From Triplophysa rosa (taxonomy: Eukaryota; Chordata; Actinopteri; Cypriniformes; Nemacheilidae): 64,000 bases of DNA. The notes beneath the pieces were generated by a model. The model saw nothing but the letters and a program-made list of their open reading frames with translations. It was not told the DNA's origin and made no database searches. A program made the translations under genes and the position numbers. Location of the stretch: the NCBI RefSeq assembly GCF_024868665.1, contig NC_079900.1, forward strand, positions 17,140,086 to 17,204,085. The letters run 5' to 3'. Shown piece by piece: positions 25,880 through 37,805 of the stretch. Every line of letters starts with the position of its first letter. The first letter of the stretch is position 1.

Positions 25880-27175
25880 TAAAAATGATATCCACTTCTT
25901 TTGTAATAACAATTTTAGTAAAAAGGTGAAAATGAGTGCCCCTGCTGCTAATTTTTGTTTTAGAATTTGAGATTTGAGAGGTTACAAAGAGCTTATTATT
26001 TGTTTAATCAATATGGAATGTGGTATACCATTTGTACAAAGAGGTTAACGACTTTGCTTATTAGTTAGTGACCAGAACCCTATATGTCAATTTTCCTTTT
26101 TAGGTTATACTTTTGGACGTTTTTTTATCATAATTAACTTTAATGTTTCATCGACATTTTGTTATGACAATGACATGAACACGTGGGAATCACTAAATGT
26201 CACTAATAAACTGTAGATAATAATGTCAGGTTCAGTACTGGACTGCTCTAAACTTAAGCTCAGAGAATGTTAATTCCCGAGACTCAAACGCACCTAAATT
26301 AATTCTGCCCACAGCTCTAATGCTTTCATATTTGACTGAACTACAGAATGTACTGTACAATATGGAAATTCGTGCAACCTTTTAATCTGAGTGCCTGTGT
26401 CAGCAACATGTTTCATTTGTGCTGGCTTGGGTCAATTTGAATACCGTGGTTTTTGATCATCACTCTGACATATTTTAGAAAAAGTAGACTCGGGGGACAA
26501 GCCACTCCTGCTTCAATGACATGTCAAAAGAGTCTTGAGAATTCATTAAAGTAGATTAGGGATTCATTTGAGAGCTTAGTTTTTCTGCGCTTTTTAACAG
26601 TTGTAAGAGTGGAAAGTATCTTCAGGGATTCAAGCATATTGAATGATATGGAAATACACAAAAAAGCTTTTTTGGTCCCAAAGTTTTTCCAGAATTTTAA
26701 AAGTGTTTTTGCTCTTTAGGGTTTATTGCTTTAAACTAAAGCGTGTCAGGTTGAAGTGTCAACTTCTTAGAGCTCAAAGCTCAGACACTTCCAATTCCAA
26801 TGCTGTCGAACATTTTAACAGATTTAAGTATATATTTTTTCAAACTTTACCCCTACAGATAATATGCATCATTGAGATAAGAATGTTTTAAAATTCCTAT
26901 ACATTTGAATTGAGAAACACAAAGCAGAATTTGAATGCAGGGAAGCAGAACTGAAATGAAATGTAAAATATCTGCTTGAAGTGTAGTTTTTTCATTACAA
27001 TCCATTCTAATATCCAAATGTTCAGGCTACAAAAGAATAGCATTACAGTTACCTGTGACATGATAAATGTGATTTAATGCTAATTTTGTATCTTTCGTCT
27101 ATAAACACAAATTACAGTGCTTTTACAAAATTAAAAAAGCATTAAAATGACCTTTTATCAGTGTGTGTGTTTCCT

Positions 27176-28689
27176 GGCCGTAAACCCAAATATTTTTTTA
27201 AGTAAGCAGAACTATCAAGTTTCAACAATGAGTTTGTTGTACTCATACATGTTAATTTCTTTTAAATTTGAACATTTAGCAAGGTAAATTTTTTATTTAC
27301 AGTTAAATAATAGAAAGGTCTTATTAAGCCAACTTAAACATTTCAGCTGCATAAACAAATAACAAACAGCCTTCACATAGAGTAATGTAACACACACAAC
27401 CTAAACATAAGCACCACTATTCTGAACGATGGTAACCCTATAAGTCAAAAATACAACAAACTCTTCTAAATATCCAAGATTAATGAACGTCATTAACAAG
27501 GCTTTTTCCTTTCTAAAAACTCAAAATTTACTATCCTAATGCAGCCCCACACAAAGCATGCTCATGCTGGGAACTAAAATTCATTCTCAACAAATCGTCT
27601 TGAATTAACTTGTTTAAATTAAGTTAAACCAACTATAAAAAAAATAATTAGTTACAGGAACTCAAAATATTTAAGTTAATACAATTTTTATATAAAATTA
27701 AGTTTACACTACTTTAACTAACCCTTACCTGGAGTAGCCCTTTCTTAGCCTACACATGAAAATGCACTGTTGGAACTAAAATGATTGTAACTCATGAATG
27801 CTTTGGAGTACAGACCTACGGTTGGCCTCATTTGAAAAGACACTTGGAAGATTATTCCTGAATTTATTATTATTATTATTTTTAATTATTGTAGTTTAAG
27901 TTTATTGCTATAACAAACTATAAAAATATTATGTTTAGATTTTATTAAAAAACAAATAAAATCTATGTGTTTCGGCCCTAAAAAGGTCAAAGTCCCAAGT
28001 ACTACCAATATTTTTATAAAGTTTGAGCTTGATAGACCAAATGATGTGTCTTCTGTGAGTGTTTTAGCCACAGTACCACAAGAATCCAATAGGGGCCACC
28101 TTTTTTTTGGTCTGACATTGGACACCACAACAGATATTGAGATTCTTCTTTTTCAATTTTTTTAAAAATTCTTCACATGAAGAGACAATGAAAATATAGA
28201 CAGGACCGTGAAAAACATAATGAAAAGACATGTAATATCTTATGTCTGCATTTTTTAAATTATGATATTGTTTTTTTATGCACACTCTCGTCATTTATGA
28301 CTCAATTACTCCTCCTACATAATTTATTTTATAAAACACTCATGAAATATGTATTTTAGAAACTTAGACCTTTCCAACAATATATAGTTTGTCATGATAA
28401 GATAAGAATTTACATGCCAAATATTGAAGAAAACGTAAGCGTTCCGCTGGTGGAACGATGTCATTTAGCAGGACATACATTTTTTGAAGCGCACTCTTGT
28501 AACTTATAAATAGATTACTCCTCCTACATATTTTATTTTATAAAACAGTTAAGAAATATGTATTCTAGAGACTTAGACCTTTCCAACGATAAATAGTTTG
28601 TCATAATTATATTAGAATTCATATGCAAAACAAACCGTAAACTCAGGTGTTCCGTATACGGAACGGCGCGAACATTCGGGTTTACAGTG
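27176..28689. mobile_element. Mariner-type MITE, opposite orientation, split by an insert
   Basis: From about 27176 (GTAAACCCAAATATTTTT) to about 27719 the sequence follows the reverse complement of the 25343-25879 element, down to AAGTTTACACTACTTTAACT. The remaining terminal block GAACATTCGGGTTTACAGTG is found 950 bp later at 28670-28689. The left end is diverged and its target site is unclear. Confidence 0.75.
27720..28669. mobile_element. Unidentified 950-bp insert in the MITE
   Basis: This interval interrupts the MITE at 27176-28689. It contains two diverged direct copies of about 200 bp (about 28250-28456 and 28480-28664) sharing TTACTCCTCCTACATA, TTTATTTTATAAAACA and ACTTAGACCTTTCCAACRAT. 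Each copy ends in a GTTCC...GGAAC inverted motif; the second is the perfect 16-bp palindrome GTTCCGTATACGGAAC (28649-28664). There is no convincing reading frame and no recognised family. Confidence 0.55.
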
Positions 28690-31600
28690 CAACACTGCAG
28701 TGTTGTGTCCATTCACATCCAAACTAAGCATTTCCCGGTTGAGGAAATGCTTGATGTTTCAAGTTTAGATTTTGTTATAGTTTTGGCCAAGGTTATAGCA
28801 TTGGCCTCAGTCAGGATTTGAAACCTGTGCTCTGAATACACATTTTATATCTAAGAAAATCAAGAACTTGAAATGTTCTGTCTAGACAAGAGGCCATGAT
28901 CTCACGGGAGACGGCTCTGAAAGACTTTACCTTTGAAGAGCTGAAAACTGTAGAATTTCTGATAAATGCCATCATCTAATGAAACAAAACTGGACACTAA
29001 AAGGCTATGTCTACATTCCTAGTGTTATACGAATGCACCTGAAGATGCTGTAACATCCAAACACAGTCCAGCTTTGAATGTCTTATTTGCTTTTATAAAA
29101 CAGATACCATAAGGTAAAGATATTTTATTTTCATTTAGAAGATACACTGCTTGACATGTTAACAGTAAGAGAATCTTGCTTGGTGAAGATGTTAGCTGTG
29201 CTGTATCATAAATAAGCAAGGATATGGACCAATCAGCATCAAGGACCAAATGTAAATTTGATAAGAACTTAAATTATATTGAATCAGTAGTCAGTTGACA
29301 GTCAGTGGACATTTTCTGGTACTGTATGCTATTTGTTTTTTTTTCATTAACAGTGCTTATTGTTTTAGAAGTGATAACCTTAGTTAGGCAAATATGTTTT
29401 CACACAAGGGAATAAATTCCTAGTTAGTTAAATCTAATGATGTATTTATTTAACACCTTCACCAAACACGAGTTGGACTAATTTATGTCTTCTGTTGTAT
29501 GACTGTGCTGAATTTCTTTGAATTTTGTTCAATAAATTTATTTATATCTCATTCCAGTACCACCTCTTGCAGGGTGTGGCCATTTCAAATGAAATTTCAA
29601 CTTATACATTAAACTGGACCCAGTCATTCTAAATTTTACCCAACCTTGCCTATTTGTGGAAAACACATCAAATCGGTACTTTTACTGTTTATATAATTTG
29701 ATTCTCTAATATAACTGGGGCTAGCCTGTTTGATCCATGGAACAAAGCATTTTATTCTGTAGCTGGTCCTAGTGGTACTTCTGCACCAATATCCTCATGC
29801 ATCTACTTATATTCAATTAACACACTGCCCTGGGTAACCTAAATGTATTTTGCATGAATAAATGCCCTTTGAATTAACACAGTTAATGCCCTTGTTGCAA
29901 AATTATTAGATCCAACAATTGGGGTTTTTGAAGTCTGATTAAGGCATGAAATGTCATTTGTAAATCTGTTATGGAAGAATTTGCATGGATTTTTGAATTT
30001 AGAAAAGTACTGCATGGTGGACGTTCCAGCACTGCTGTGACCAAAACAAAGGCCAGACAAAGAGACATCTCTTATTCTGGAATGACCGTATACTCCCACC
30101 AATCCCCTTCTTTAATGTTTTGATCACATTTTATAGTACTCCCATGGTAATGAACGCTAATATATATTCGTATTTAATCAAGCAATTCCCTGGCAGTTGC
30201 CTTGCTGTTTCGCACAGGTGAGAATTGCACTCTTCAATATTAAATGAATCTGTTCCAAAAGCATTCTAGAGGGATGGTGCACTGTCAGGTTAATTTACTT
30301 TTGTAAGGACAGCTGGTGGCTTGTATGTAAATATCAGTCAATTAAATGAAAGGAAATTATATAAAGTGACTATATATACTTGCTCAAATTTAATTAGGAG
30401 ATTGCAGGATCAACTTTTTAATCTTGAGGCTTTGGGCAAAGAATGCAAAACAAACCCAGGGGAAATAAAGTAAACTTGCTAAAAACTTCAGGTGCTCTCG
30501 GATACAGATATTAGTTGTATTTGATGGACTGCAAACGTAGATATGCTGCGCATTGCTTTATATAGAGTCTGAAGCTGCAGTGGCTGACAATGAACCATTC
30601 AGATATGAGCAGACAGATACTTGCAGCTTCCACTGCTGAACGAACACAAATCTGTCTTCTGTGGAGCTGGAGGAAAGAGATTAGAATGAGTTTGCTTCTT
30701 ATACAGGTTTGTCATAAATTCTTTTCGAATGGGAAATGAAAACCAAAGTGAGATTATTTTAACAGCATTTCAAATGACTGAATGACACGGACATGGTCTT
30801 TCAAGACAGAAAACGTGATGTTCTTCATTGCAATGATATAAAGGTTCGTATAGAAGTACATTAAATACACATTTTTATTGTTGTGATTTCAAGCAAATCT
30901 CATTGTGCTGGAATTTCTGAAAAGACTATGTTTTTTGATCAACAGGTGGTTTAAAATAAATGGCTGTACTAACCCAACTACAAGGCCTTCTTCAGCCTGA
31001 AGGAATGAGAAATGAGGCATGAGCGTGAATATTCATTTCTTCACAGACATTAGCTTGCTGGAGATGCGTTCAGGTGGGTCTCTGCCCGTGAAGAACCTCT
31101 AAATTGTGAAGAGGTTTTCTAATGAAGCTTCTGGCTTCCCCAAGATTGCGAATGTGCTGCCGGCATTAATGCTTTGTCATACTGTACAACAGAATACATC
31201 CGAAATAATCAAGTGTGTGTCCAGATCTATTCTCCTTCAAAAATGCGAAAATATATGCAACACCATACAATCACCGACCTCTATTACAAGACTTTAATTC
31301 ATAGATTGATAGTCGTTAATCTTGTTCATGATATGTATTATGTAATGCTGCAATACAAAAATGCTTTCCTCTCCAGAATGTCAATTTTAGGAGAAAGAAG
31401 AGAACCAAAGTGAAGACAAGGATGCTTGTCAAAATGGAATAACATCTTACTTGAACTGATAATACAGCCCATTTGTGATGATTTCATCATCACAGCCCAT
31501 CAATAAACTTATGGCCTTGAGCATTGCCTACCTGTGATCAAATGTACAGAGCCCAAAAATCATACGTTTAGCCCTAACAATAAAATCGAATTATAATCAC

Positions 31601-31833
31601 ATGAATGTTGTTCGATGGCCAACAAACCAATAACATGTCCTACAGTATTTGAGTAAATCAGATTGGATGGTTGGTAAGGTGCTGTAGCCATAGGCAAAAA
31701 TAGGTATTTTGACTACATAATTATTTAAGAGGAAATGAATAGATTTTTCTGTTATATTGTGTATTAGCATACAGTATGTCAGCAGAACGTCTTGGTTACG
31801 GATGTAACCTCAGTTCCCTGATGGAGGAAACGT

Positions 31834-32005
31834 GACGTTGTGTCGAGCCGACAGATGGGGTTCGTCCCTGAGAACCAATCACTTCCGACTTCTTAGAAAA
31901 GGTCAATGAAATTGGCGAATGAAATTTGCATGCCGGACTCCGCCCCCGGATATCCGGGTATAAAAGGAAGACAGGTTGCCTCATTCATTCACCTTAGTTC
32001 TGAGG
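31834..32005. repeat. DIRS inverted terminal repeat, left
   Basis: From GACGTTGTGTCGAGCCGACA inward to CCTCATTCATTCACCTT this matches the reverse complement of 37640-37805 with few substitutions. It carries a TATAAAA box at 31959-31965 that reads into the element. Outside the shared repeat, 31786-31833 is a unique terminal extension (CTTGGTTACGGATGTAACCT). Confidence 0.9.
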
Positions 32006-32076
32006 AGCCCGAGACCTCTCACGACTGCTGCAGTGGGCAGCACATGTTGTGGCAAGAAGGACACAACGTCTCGTTC

Positions 32077-32172
32077 CCTCCATCAGGGAACTGAGGTTAC
32101 ATCCGTAACCAAGACGTTCCCTTTCTGTCGGTCTCTCGACGTTGTGTCGAGCCGACAGATGGGGTTCCTATG
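32077..32172. repeat. DIRS internal complementary region
   Basis: Bases about 32083-32115 are the reverse complement of the left terminal extension (CCCTCCATCAGGGAACTGAG, TTACATCCGTAACCAAGAC). They run directly into GTTCCCTTTCTGTCGGTCTC, the right terminal extension, and on into GACGTTGTGTCGAGCCGACA. A segment complementary to both outer ends, placed next to one terminal repeat, is the hallmark of DIRS elements, used to rebuild the ends during circular replication. Confidence 0.85.
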
Positions 32173-32811
32173 GAAAACGCCACAACACTGTGCCCTGTCA
32201 CAATCTCTAGCGAAGCGACGGTGACTGGCCTGGGCGTGTCAGCCATGAGCGCTACCGAGAAATTGTAACCTACCAGTGGGTAGGTAGGGGGTCCCAGAGC
32301 TTTCTTGAAAGGTGGGAAGGCCCCTGCCTTCGGCCTCACAGGCGGCGGCCTTGTTTCTCTAACAACGAGAAGCCGCCCGGTACCGTAAGGCCACTGGGTA
32401 AGCGCTACTTCCTCAAATGGGGGATGCGCTACAGAGACCACTTCCTATCGCAAGGAGGAGTTTAGTGGAGATACCAACATGGTCTCACCATTAGGGGAGA
32501 ACTCATGGGAGGAATGTGCGGACTGAAGGAGTTAACCGTGAGGTGGAGGTCCACCTAGGGAGGATAATGGGTTACCAAGGTGGGAACCAATCATGAGGAT
32601 ACATCAGACAGAACCGCCCTGCTGGGGGGTTACAACGTCCGGTAGCACTAGGTCCAGTTAGAGCTATGTTGTGGATAACTCAGTTGATACCCGGCCTAAG
32701 GGGCAGGGCTGCTCTGCCCAGCCCGCCCGCAGGAGGTGCTTGCTTAGTGATGGATGGAGTGCCTGTTCTTCAGTGGGGGAAGAAGGGAGGATAGTTTAGT
32801 ACGCCGACCCC

Positions 32812-33580
32812 CTAGAAGAAAGGGGGGAAGGTACTGTCATAGGCGTACACCCTACCGGCCGCTGGTCTTGCCTGATGCCTGCAAGACTTGAGCTGATGCC
32901 GGTTTACACGGAGGCTGTAGGACCTCGCGAAGGTGATGGGTGTAGCCCAACAAGCAGCTCTGCAGATGGCTATACTCTGTGTGGAGAGAGCTTTCACCCA
33001 GTGGGCGCGGGCGATCTTAGGACAGGTACGCCGTAGTGACGGCGTCCATGATCCAGTGCATCAATCTCTGTTTGAGACAGCCATCCCTGCTGATCTCCAA
33101 AACATACAAGAGCTGCTCAGAGCTCCTGCGGCTCTGTGTGCGGTCCAAGCAGAAGCGAAATGCGCGTACTGGACACAACACGGTAGGGGTTGGGTCTTCC
33201 TCCCCGGTGGGGAGCGCCTGTAAGTTCACCACCTGGTGTCTAGGGGGAGTGGTGGGAACTTTGGGCAAGTAGCCGGGCCGGGGTCTCAGGATAGCGTGAG
33301 AATCACTGGGCCCGAGTTCTAGGCAATCTGTGGACATGGAGAATGCTTGTAGGTCCGCTCCCCTCTTGAGCGCCATCCCGAGAGCCGACCTCATCGAGAG
33401 GTGAGAAAGAGCGGCATCTCCGAGGGGCTCCAGGACCGCATCAAGGACGCAAGAGGGTACGGAGCGCAGGTGAGGCGGTAGCCTTCCCATGCCCGTTAGG
33501 AACCAAATGATCAGGTTGTGCTGTCCTAGAGACTTACCAGCAACTGGGTCGTGATGAGCGGCAATAGCGGCTACATACAC
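32812..33580 (-). pseudogene. DIRS tyrosine recombinase remnant
   Basis: Minus-strand frame 33580-33017 contains VLDAVLEPLGD, PTVLCPVRAFRFCLDRT and KQRLMHWIMDAV. After a shift it continues at 32997-32812 with WVKALSTQSIAICRAACWAT and ITFARSYSLRV, where the tyrosine fits the catalytic position near the C-terminus. DIRS elements use this enzyme in place of an integrase. The frameshift at about 33000 disables it. Confidence 0.82.
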
Positions 33581-34058
33581 GTTCAGTGTGGAAGGGGAGA
33601 GATTACTCTCGAGTCTCTAGAGGGACAGCACGTTCCCGATCGAGCAACTCCGCGGGTCTTCTCTTCGAGAAGAGCACCAGGATGAGAAAAGGCACCACTT
33701 ACAGGCGTGTAGCCGCCTAGTGGCCAAGGCCGTAGCCTGAGTGATGGCTTAACCGCCGCAGGGGGTAGGCCACTCAGGATCTCCTCGTCCTGTCAAGGGG
33801 CCAGACATGGAGGTTCCAGAGGTCTGGCCTTGGATGCCATAACGTGCCCTTCCCCTGGGAAAGCAGGTCTTTCGTCAGGGGAATCGGCCAAGGGGGAGCT
33901 GTCGTCAAGAGTATTAGCTCCGAGAACCAAGTCCGTTGGGCCAATATGGTGCAACTAGTACACTTGATGCTCCTCTTCCCTGACCTTGCACAGGGTCTGT
34001 GCAATGAGGCTCACTGGGGGGAAGGCGAACTTCCGCTTGTCCCAAGGCCAGCTGTGCG

Positions 34059-35400
34059 CTAGAGCATCCGTGCCGAGGGGGGCCTCGGATGGGAGTACCC
34101 TAGCAAGCAATGGGTGGTGTCCAGGGAGGCGAACAGGTCTACCTGAGCCCGCCCGAACTGTACCCAATGAGCTGGACTGGGCGGGGGTGGAGTCGCCACT
34201 CTCCACGAGGCGTCAACTGACGAGAGAGCGCATCGGCTATCTGGTTCAGGTCGCCTGGGATATGTGTGGCTCGCAGAGATCTGCTCACCTGCGGATTCCA
34301 CATGAGGAGGCGTCGGGCGAGTCGTGTTAGCTGCCGTGAGCGAACGCCACCCTGGCAGTTGATATACGCTATGGCAGTTGTGCTGTCCGACCGGACCAGC
34401 ACGTGCTTGTCCTGCACGAGAGGTTGTAACCCCTTCAGTGCAAGTAGCACATCCAACAACTCTAGGCAGTTGATATGCCTGCGCAGGCGGGGGCCCGTCC
34501 ATCGCCCCGACTATGCGTGCCCGTTGCACACGGCACCCCAACCCTGCAGGGAGGCGCTGTCGACCACGACGCACCTCGTGACCTGCCCGAGAGGGACCCC
34601 CATCCGTAGAAAGGTCATTGAAGACCAAGGGGTTTAGGGTGCGTCGGCAGAAAGGAGTAATCACCATCCGCCTGCTGCCGGTGTGCCACGCTCTCCAGGG
34701 AACTCGACTCTCTAGCCAGTGTTGGAGCGGTCTCATGTGCATCAACCCGAGGGGTATCACCACCGCCGAGGATGCCATGTGCCCAGGAGCCTCTGAATTT
34801 GTTTCAGGGGGACCGCTGACTGCTTGAAATATTCCAGGAAGTTCAACACTGACTGAGCGCTTTCTGTAGTCAGTCGCGCTGTAATACCAAAAAAGAGGAT
34901 GCTCTGCACAGGGGAGAGCTTGCTCTTTTCTCGGTTGACCTGTGGTCCCAATCGATCTAGGAGCACTAGGTCCCTGTGTGTACATAACAGATCTCGCAAG
35001 TGTGTCAAATGAGCCAGTCGTCGAGATAGTTTAGTACCCACACACCTCTCACCATGAGGGGAGTGAGGGCGGCTTCCACGATCTTCGTGAAGACTCATGG
35101 GGACAGGGACAGACCGAAAGGGAGGACTCTGTACTAATATGCCTAACCCTCGAAAGCGAACCGTAGGAACGGGCGATGACGAGGGAGAATCGAGACACGA
35201 GAGTAAGTGTCCTTCAGGTCGATTGCCATGAATCCATCTTGACAGCTGATAGATGCCGGGATGTGCTTCTGCGTGAGCATCCTGAACAGCAGCTTGATTA
35301 GGTGCCTGTTCAGGGTACGCAGATCTAGCAACCAAGCTCTAGCAAGCTTTTTTGGGGACAATGAAGTACGGGCTGTAAAACCCGTTGAACATCTCGGCTA
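34059..35400 (-). pseudogene. DIRS reverse transcriptase and RNase H remnant
   Basis: Reading on the minus strand: GFYSPYFIVPKK (near 35390-35350), LLDLRTLNRHL, then the catalytic box NYLDDWLI, whose YLDD codons are at 35028-35017 but run into a TGA two codons after the tryptophan-leucine-isoleucine stretch. LSPVQSILFFGI and RLLGTW follow in another frame. The RNase H part (34459-34139) has VRSDSTTAIAYINCQGG and ATHIPGDLNQIADALSR, carrying the expected acidic residues. AQVDLFASLDTTHC near 34110 ends the block. At least three frame changes are needed to follow the domain order, so it is dead. The 308-codon open frame at 34985-34059 is a mixture of right and wrong frames. Confidence 0.85.
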
Positions 35401-35729
35401 GAGGGACAAGCACGATCGCTTCCTCTCCAGAGGGGTGGCGACCTCGGCCCGAAGCACGGGAGCATCCTTGCCTCTGACTGAGGTTTGAGGGGATGCCCCG
35501 AAACTTGGGCGGGCATCTGGGGATCGTGTAGCCGAGACGGACCGTATCCCGTAGTCACCGTGACGGTTTGGGAAGCTCTTGTCAGGCTCCCAGGGACGGA
35601 GACAGGGAGGCTAGGGGTACGTTCTGCTTCATCGACCTCCCGGGGGTGGTTCGATGGCTGGCAGTGAGGATCCCTTGCCGTGGGGGGGCCCCCGGAGAGG
35701 AGATCGGCTCTGCAGTTTTACCTGCCTGG

Positions 35730-36005
35730 CGATGATGTAGCACAATGCACCATCGAATGAGAGTGCTTAGGCTGATGATTATCCTCGACATTGGGTCTTG
35801 CCGCAACGTCGAGTTGCCGAACACCGTCGTGTAGAGGGTGAGAACGGCTGTGATAATACCCAGATGGTGATGTGGCACAAAGCACCGTCGATTTGAGAGT
35901 GCTTAGGCTGCTGATTATCCTCGACATTGGGTCTCGCCGTGATGCAACGTCGAGTTGCCAAACACCATCGTGTAGAGGGTGAGAGCGGCTGTGATAAACG
36001 CCCAG
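35730..36005. repeat. Direct duplication inside the DIRS element
   Basis: Two diverged copies of about 135-140 bp (35730-35863 and 35866-36005) share GAGAGTGCTTAGGCTG, GATTATCCTCGACATTGGGT, AACGTCGAGTTGCC and GTGTAGAGGGTGAGA. They lie between the gag and reverse-transcriptase remnants. Confidence 0.85.
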
Positions 36006-36332
36006 AGAGAGAGAAAACTCTTAGAAGTAGGCTGTTGGGACGGGGCAGGAACCGTCCCGGATCAACCAACCAGCGATGGAATGGCTGGGGTCGGGCCCGA
36101 AGGTATACTCAATCTCCCTGGGGTCTTCCCATGAGGGCCACTTTGGCTTCCGCCGCAGCTGCTGAAGGGGTGGTGGTCTCCTCTTCGATGTCTCAAAGAG
36201 GACCAGGGCTGCTGGGAAGCAGACGGTGCACGGGATCTCGGCGGCCAGAGGGCGGTCGAGTCACGGCTGGGGAAGATATACTTGATATCCTCTGTCTGCT
36301 CCTTTACTGTCGAGAACTGCGGCTCGACCGTA

Positions 36333-37567
36333 TCACCAAACAGCCCCCCCTTGCGAGATGGGTGCATCGAGAAAGCGGACTTTCTCGGCATTACTCATCT
36401 GTGCAAGGTTCAGCCAGAGGTGTCTCTCCTGGACCACAAGTGTGGACATCGCCCGACCCAGGGCCCGCGCGGTCACCTTGGTCACCCGTAGAGGGAGGTC
36501 GGTGAAGGCGCGGAGTTCCTGCATAAGTGCTGGGTCGGTCTTACCCTCGTGGAGCTCTCTCAGCGCATTGGCCTGATGGACCTGCAGGATGGCCATAGCG
36601 TGGAGAGAGGGGACAGCTTGGCCCGCAGCAGAGTAAGCTCTCGACACCTCAGATGCCGAAAAGCCTATGTGCTTTGGACGGGAGTCTAGGTCGAGCCACT
36701 GGGTACATCGACGTATCCTCTAGCTGCCCCACCATCGAGGGAAGAAAGGGCGATGGAACTAGTTGACGTTTAAGAGCCGAAGGGGGGCGTTCCAGGTCGT
36801 ACTAAGTTCCTCATGCACTTCCGGGGCAACACGGCACCTGGGGCGAGTGCGGCTTGGAGCCGCTCTCAAACCCGAGGTACCGTGTATCCAGCCGCGAGCG
36901 TTGGGAGAGGCAGTGCGGTGCACCGCAACCCAATGCCGGCGGCCCGGGAAAGCATGGCTGACATTTTGATGTCCGCTTCTTCCTGAGCTCGACCCTCCGA
37001 GGGAGGGAGCTTCAAGGAATCATCGGAGTCTGATGCCAGTAAGTCACCCTCCGATGCTGCAACAGACATCTCATCATCACGTACCATTTCCGATACGTGG
37101 TTGAGGAACAAGACGTTGGGACCGTCTCATGGGGAACGGTCAGACGAGCGAGACGAGGTGCGAACGGTCTGCGAGCTAGTGGCTGACGGATTAGCGCACA
37201 CAGTAATCCTCATATCACCCTCGCTGCTCGCCGTAGCGGGCGGCAGGGCCGTAGTCCTGCCGTCACGGAACGGGAAGCAGACGAGGTGGTGGCTGAGTCC
37301 CGTGGGAACACAGCCACCCGTGACACAACGTCTGAATCGTCAACCTCCCGCAGTGCGGGCAGGATGTATCCACAACATCTGCCCCAGCGTACTGGAAGCA
37401 GACATCGTGTCCGTCCCCCTCCTCGATGAGTGTGTTGCACCCACGAGAACAGCGGGACATGCCACGCTGGAGAAATTTGCTCTTTTAGAGAAAAAACTCG
37501 AACACCTTTGGAACCGCCGAGACGCCCAGGGGACGTCGCCGCAGGAAGGGACAGTCCGCTGCACCAT
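36333..37567 (-). pseudogene. DIRS gag remnant
   Basis: Three reading-frame pieces follow each other. Piece one (about 37460-37263) has a cysteine-rich motif, CSRGCNTLIEEGDGHDVC then CPHCG, typical of DIRS Gag. Piece two (37111-36866) has DDEMSVAASEGD, an acidic stretch and MLSRAAGIGL. Piece three (36647-36333) has YSAAGQAVPSLHAMAILQVH and ERHLWLNLAQMSNAEKVRFL. Frameshifts separate the pieces. Gag is the nucleic-acid-packaging protein of these elements; here it is not expressible as one chain. Confidence 0.8.
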
Positions 37568-37639
37568 GTCGTAGAACCGGCAGTCTTGTAGTTGCTATTT
37601 GTAGCGAAGTCTGTTGATCATGAGCGAAGGCTCCGAAGA

Positions 37640-37805
37640 ACAAAAGGTGAATGAATGAGGCACGCCGACTCCCTTTTATACCCGGATATCAGGGGGCGGA
37701 GTCCAGCATGCAAATTTCATTCGCCAATTTCATTGGCCTTTTCTAAGAAGTTGGAAGCGATTGGTTCTCAGGGACGAACCCCATCTGTCGGCTCGACACA
37801 ACGTC
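37640..37805. repeat. DIRS inverted terminal repeat, right, with promoter
   Basis: This is the partner of 31834-32005. On the minus strand it has TATAAAA at 37680-37674 and precedes the gag remnant, so it is the element's promoter side. Its terminal extension, 37806-37827, reads GTTCCCTTTCTGTCGGTC on the minus strand. Confidence 0.9.

Larger units (their letters stand above)
24373..31785. other. Gene-free region with mariner-type MITEs
   Basis: No exon of a known protein was recognised. MITEs at 25343-25879 and 27176-28689 are listed separately. A short ATT run lies near 27860. Segments 24400-25340, 25900-27170 and 28700-31780 look like unique AT-rich sequence; I looked for exons of the gene that follows MRM2 in human (MAD1L1) and could not identify any by eye. 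Confidence 0.5.

Noticed and set aside
24373..31785. Exons of MAD1L1, expected next to mrm2 by human synteny
   Set aside because: No frame with matching coiled-coil sequence and splice sites was found by eye; absence is not proven.
34059..34985. 308-codon minus-strand open frame
   Set aside because: It is a mixture of correct and shifted frames across DIRS RT-RNase H sequence, not a separate gene.
35927..36505. 192-codon plus-strand open frame
   Set aside because: It is antisense to the DIRS gag/spacer region and reflects high GC content.
31834..37805. LTR retrotransposon reading of the 6-kb element
   Set aside because: Terminal repeats are inverted, a tyrosine recombinase is present and no DDE integrase; it is DIRS-type.
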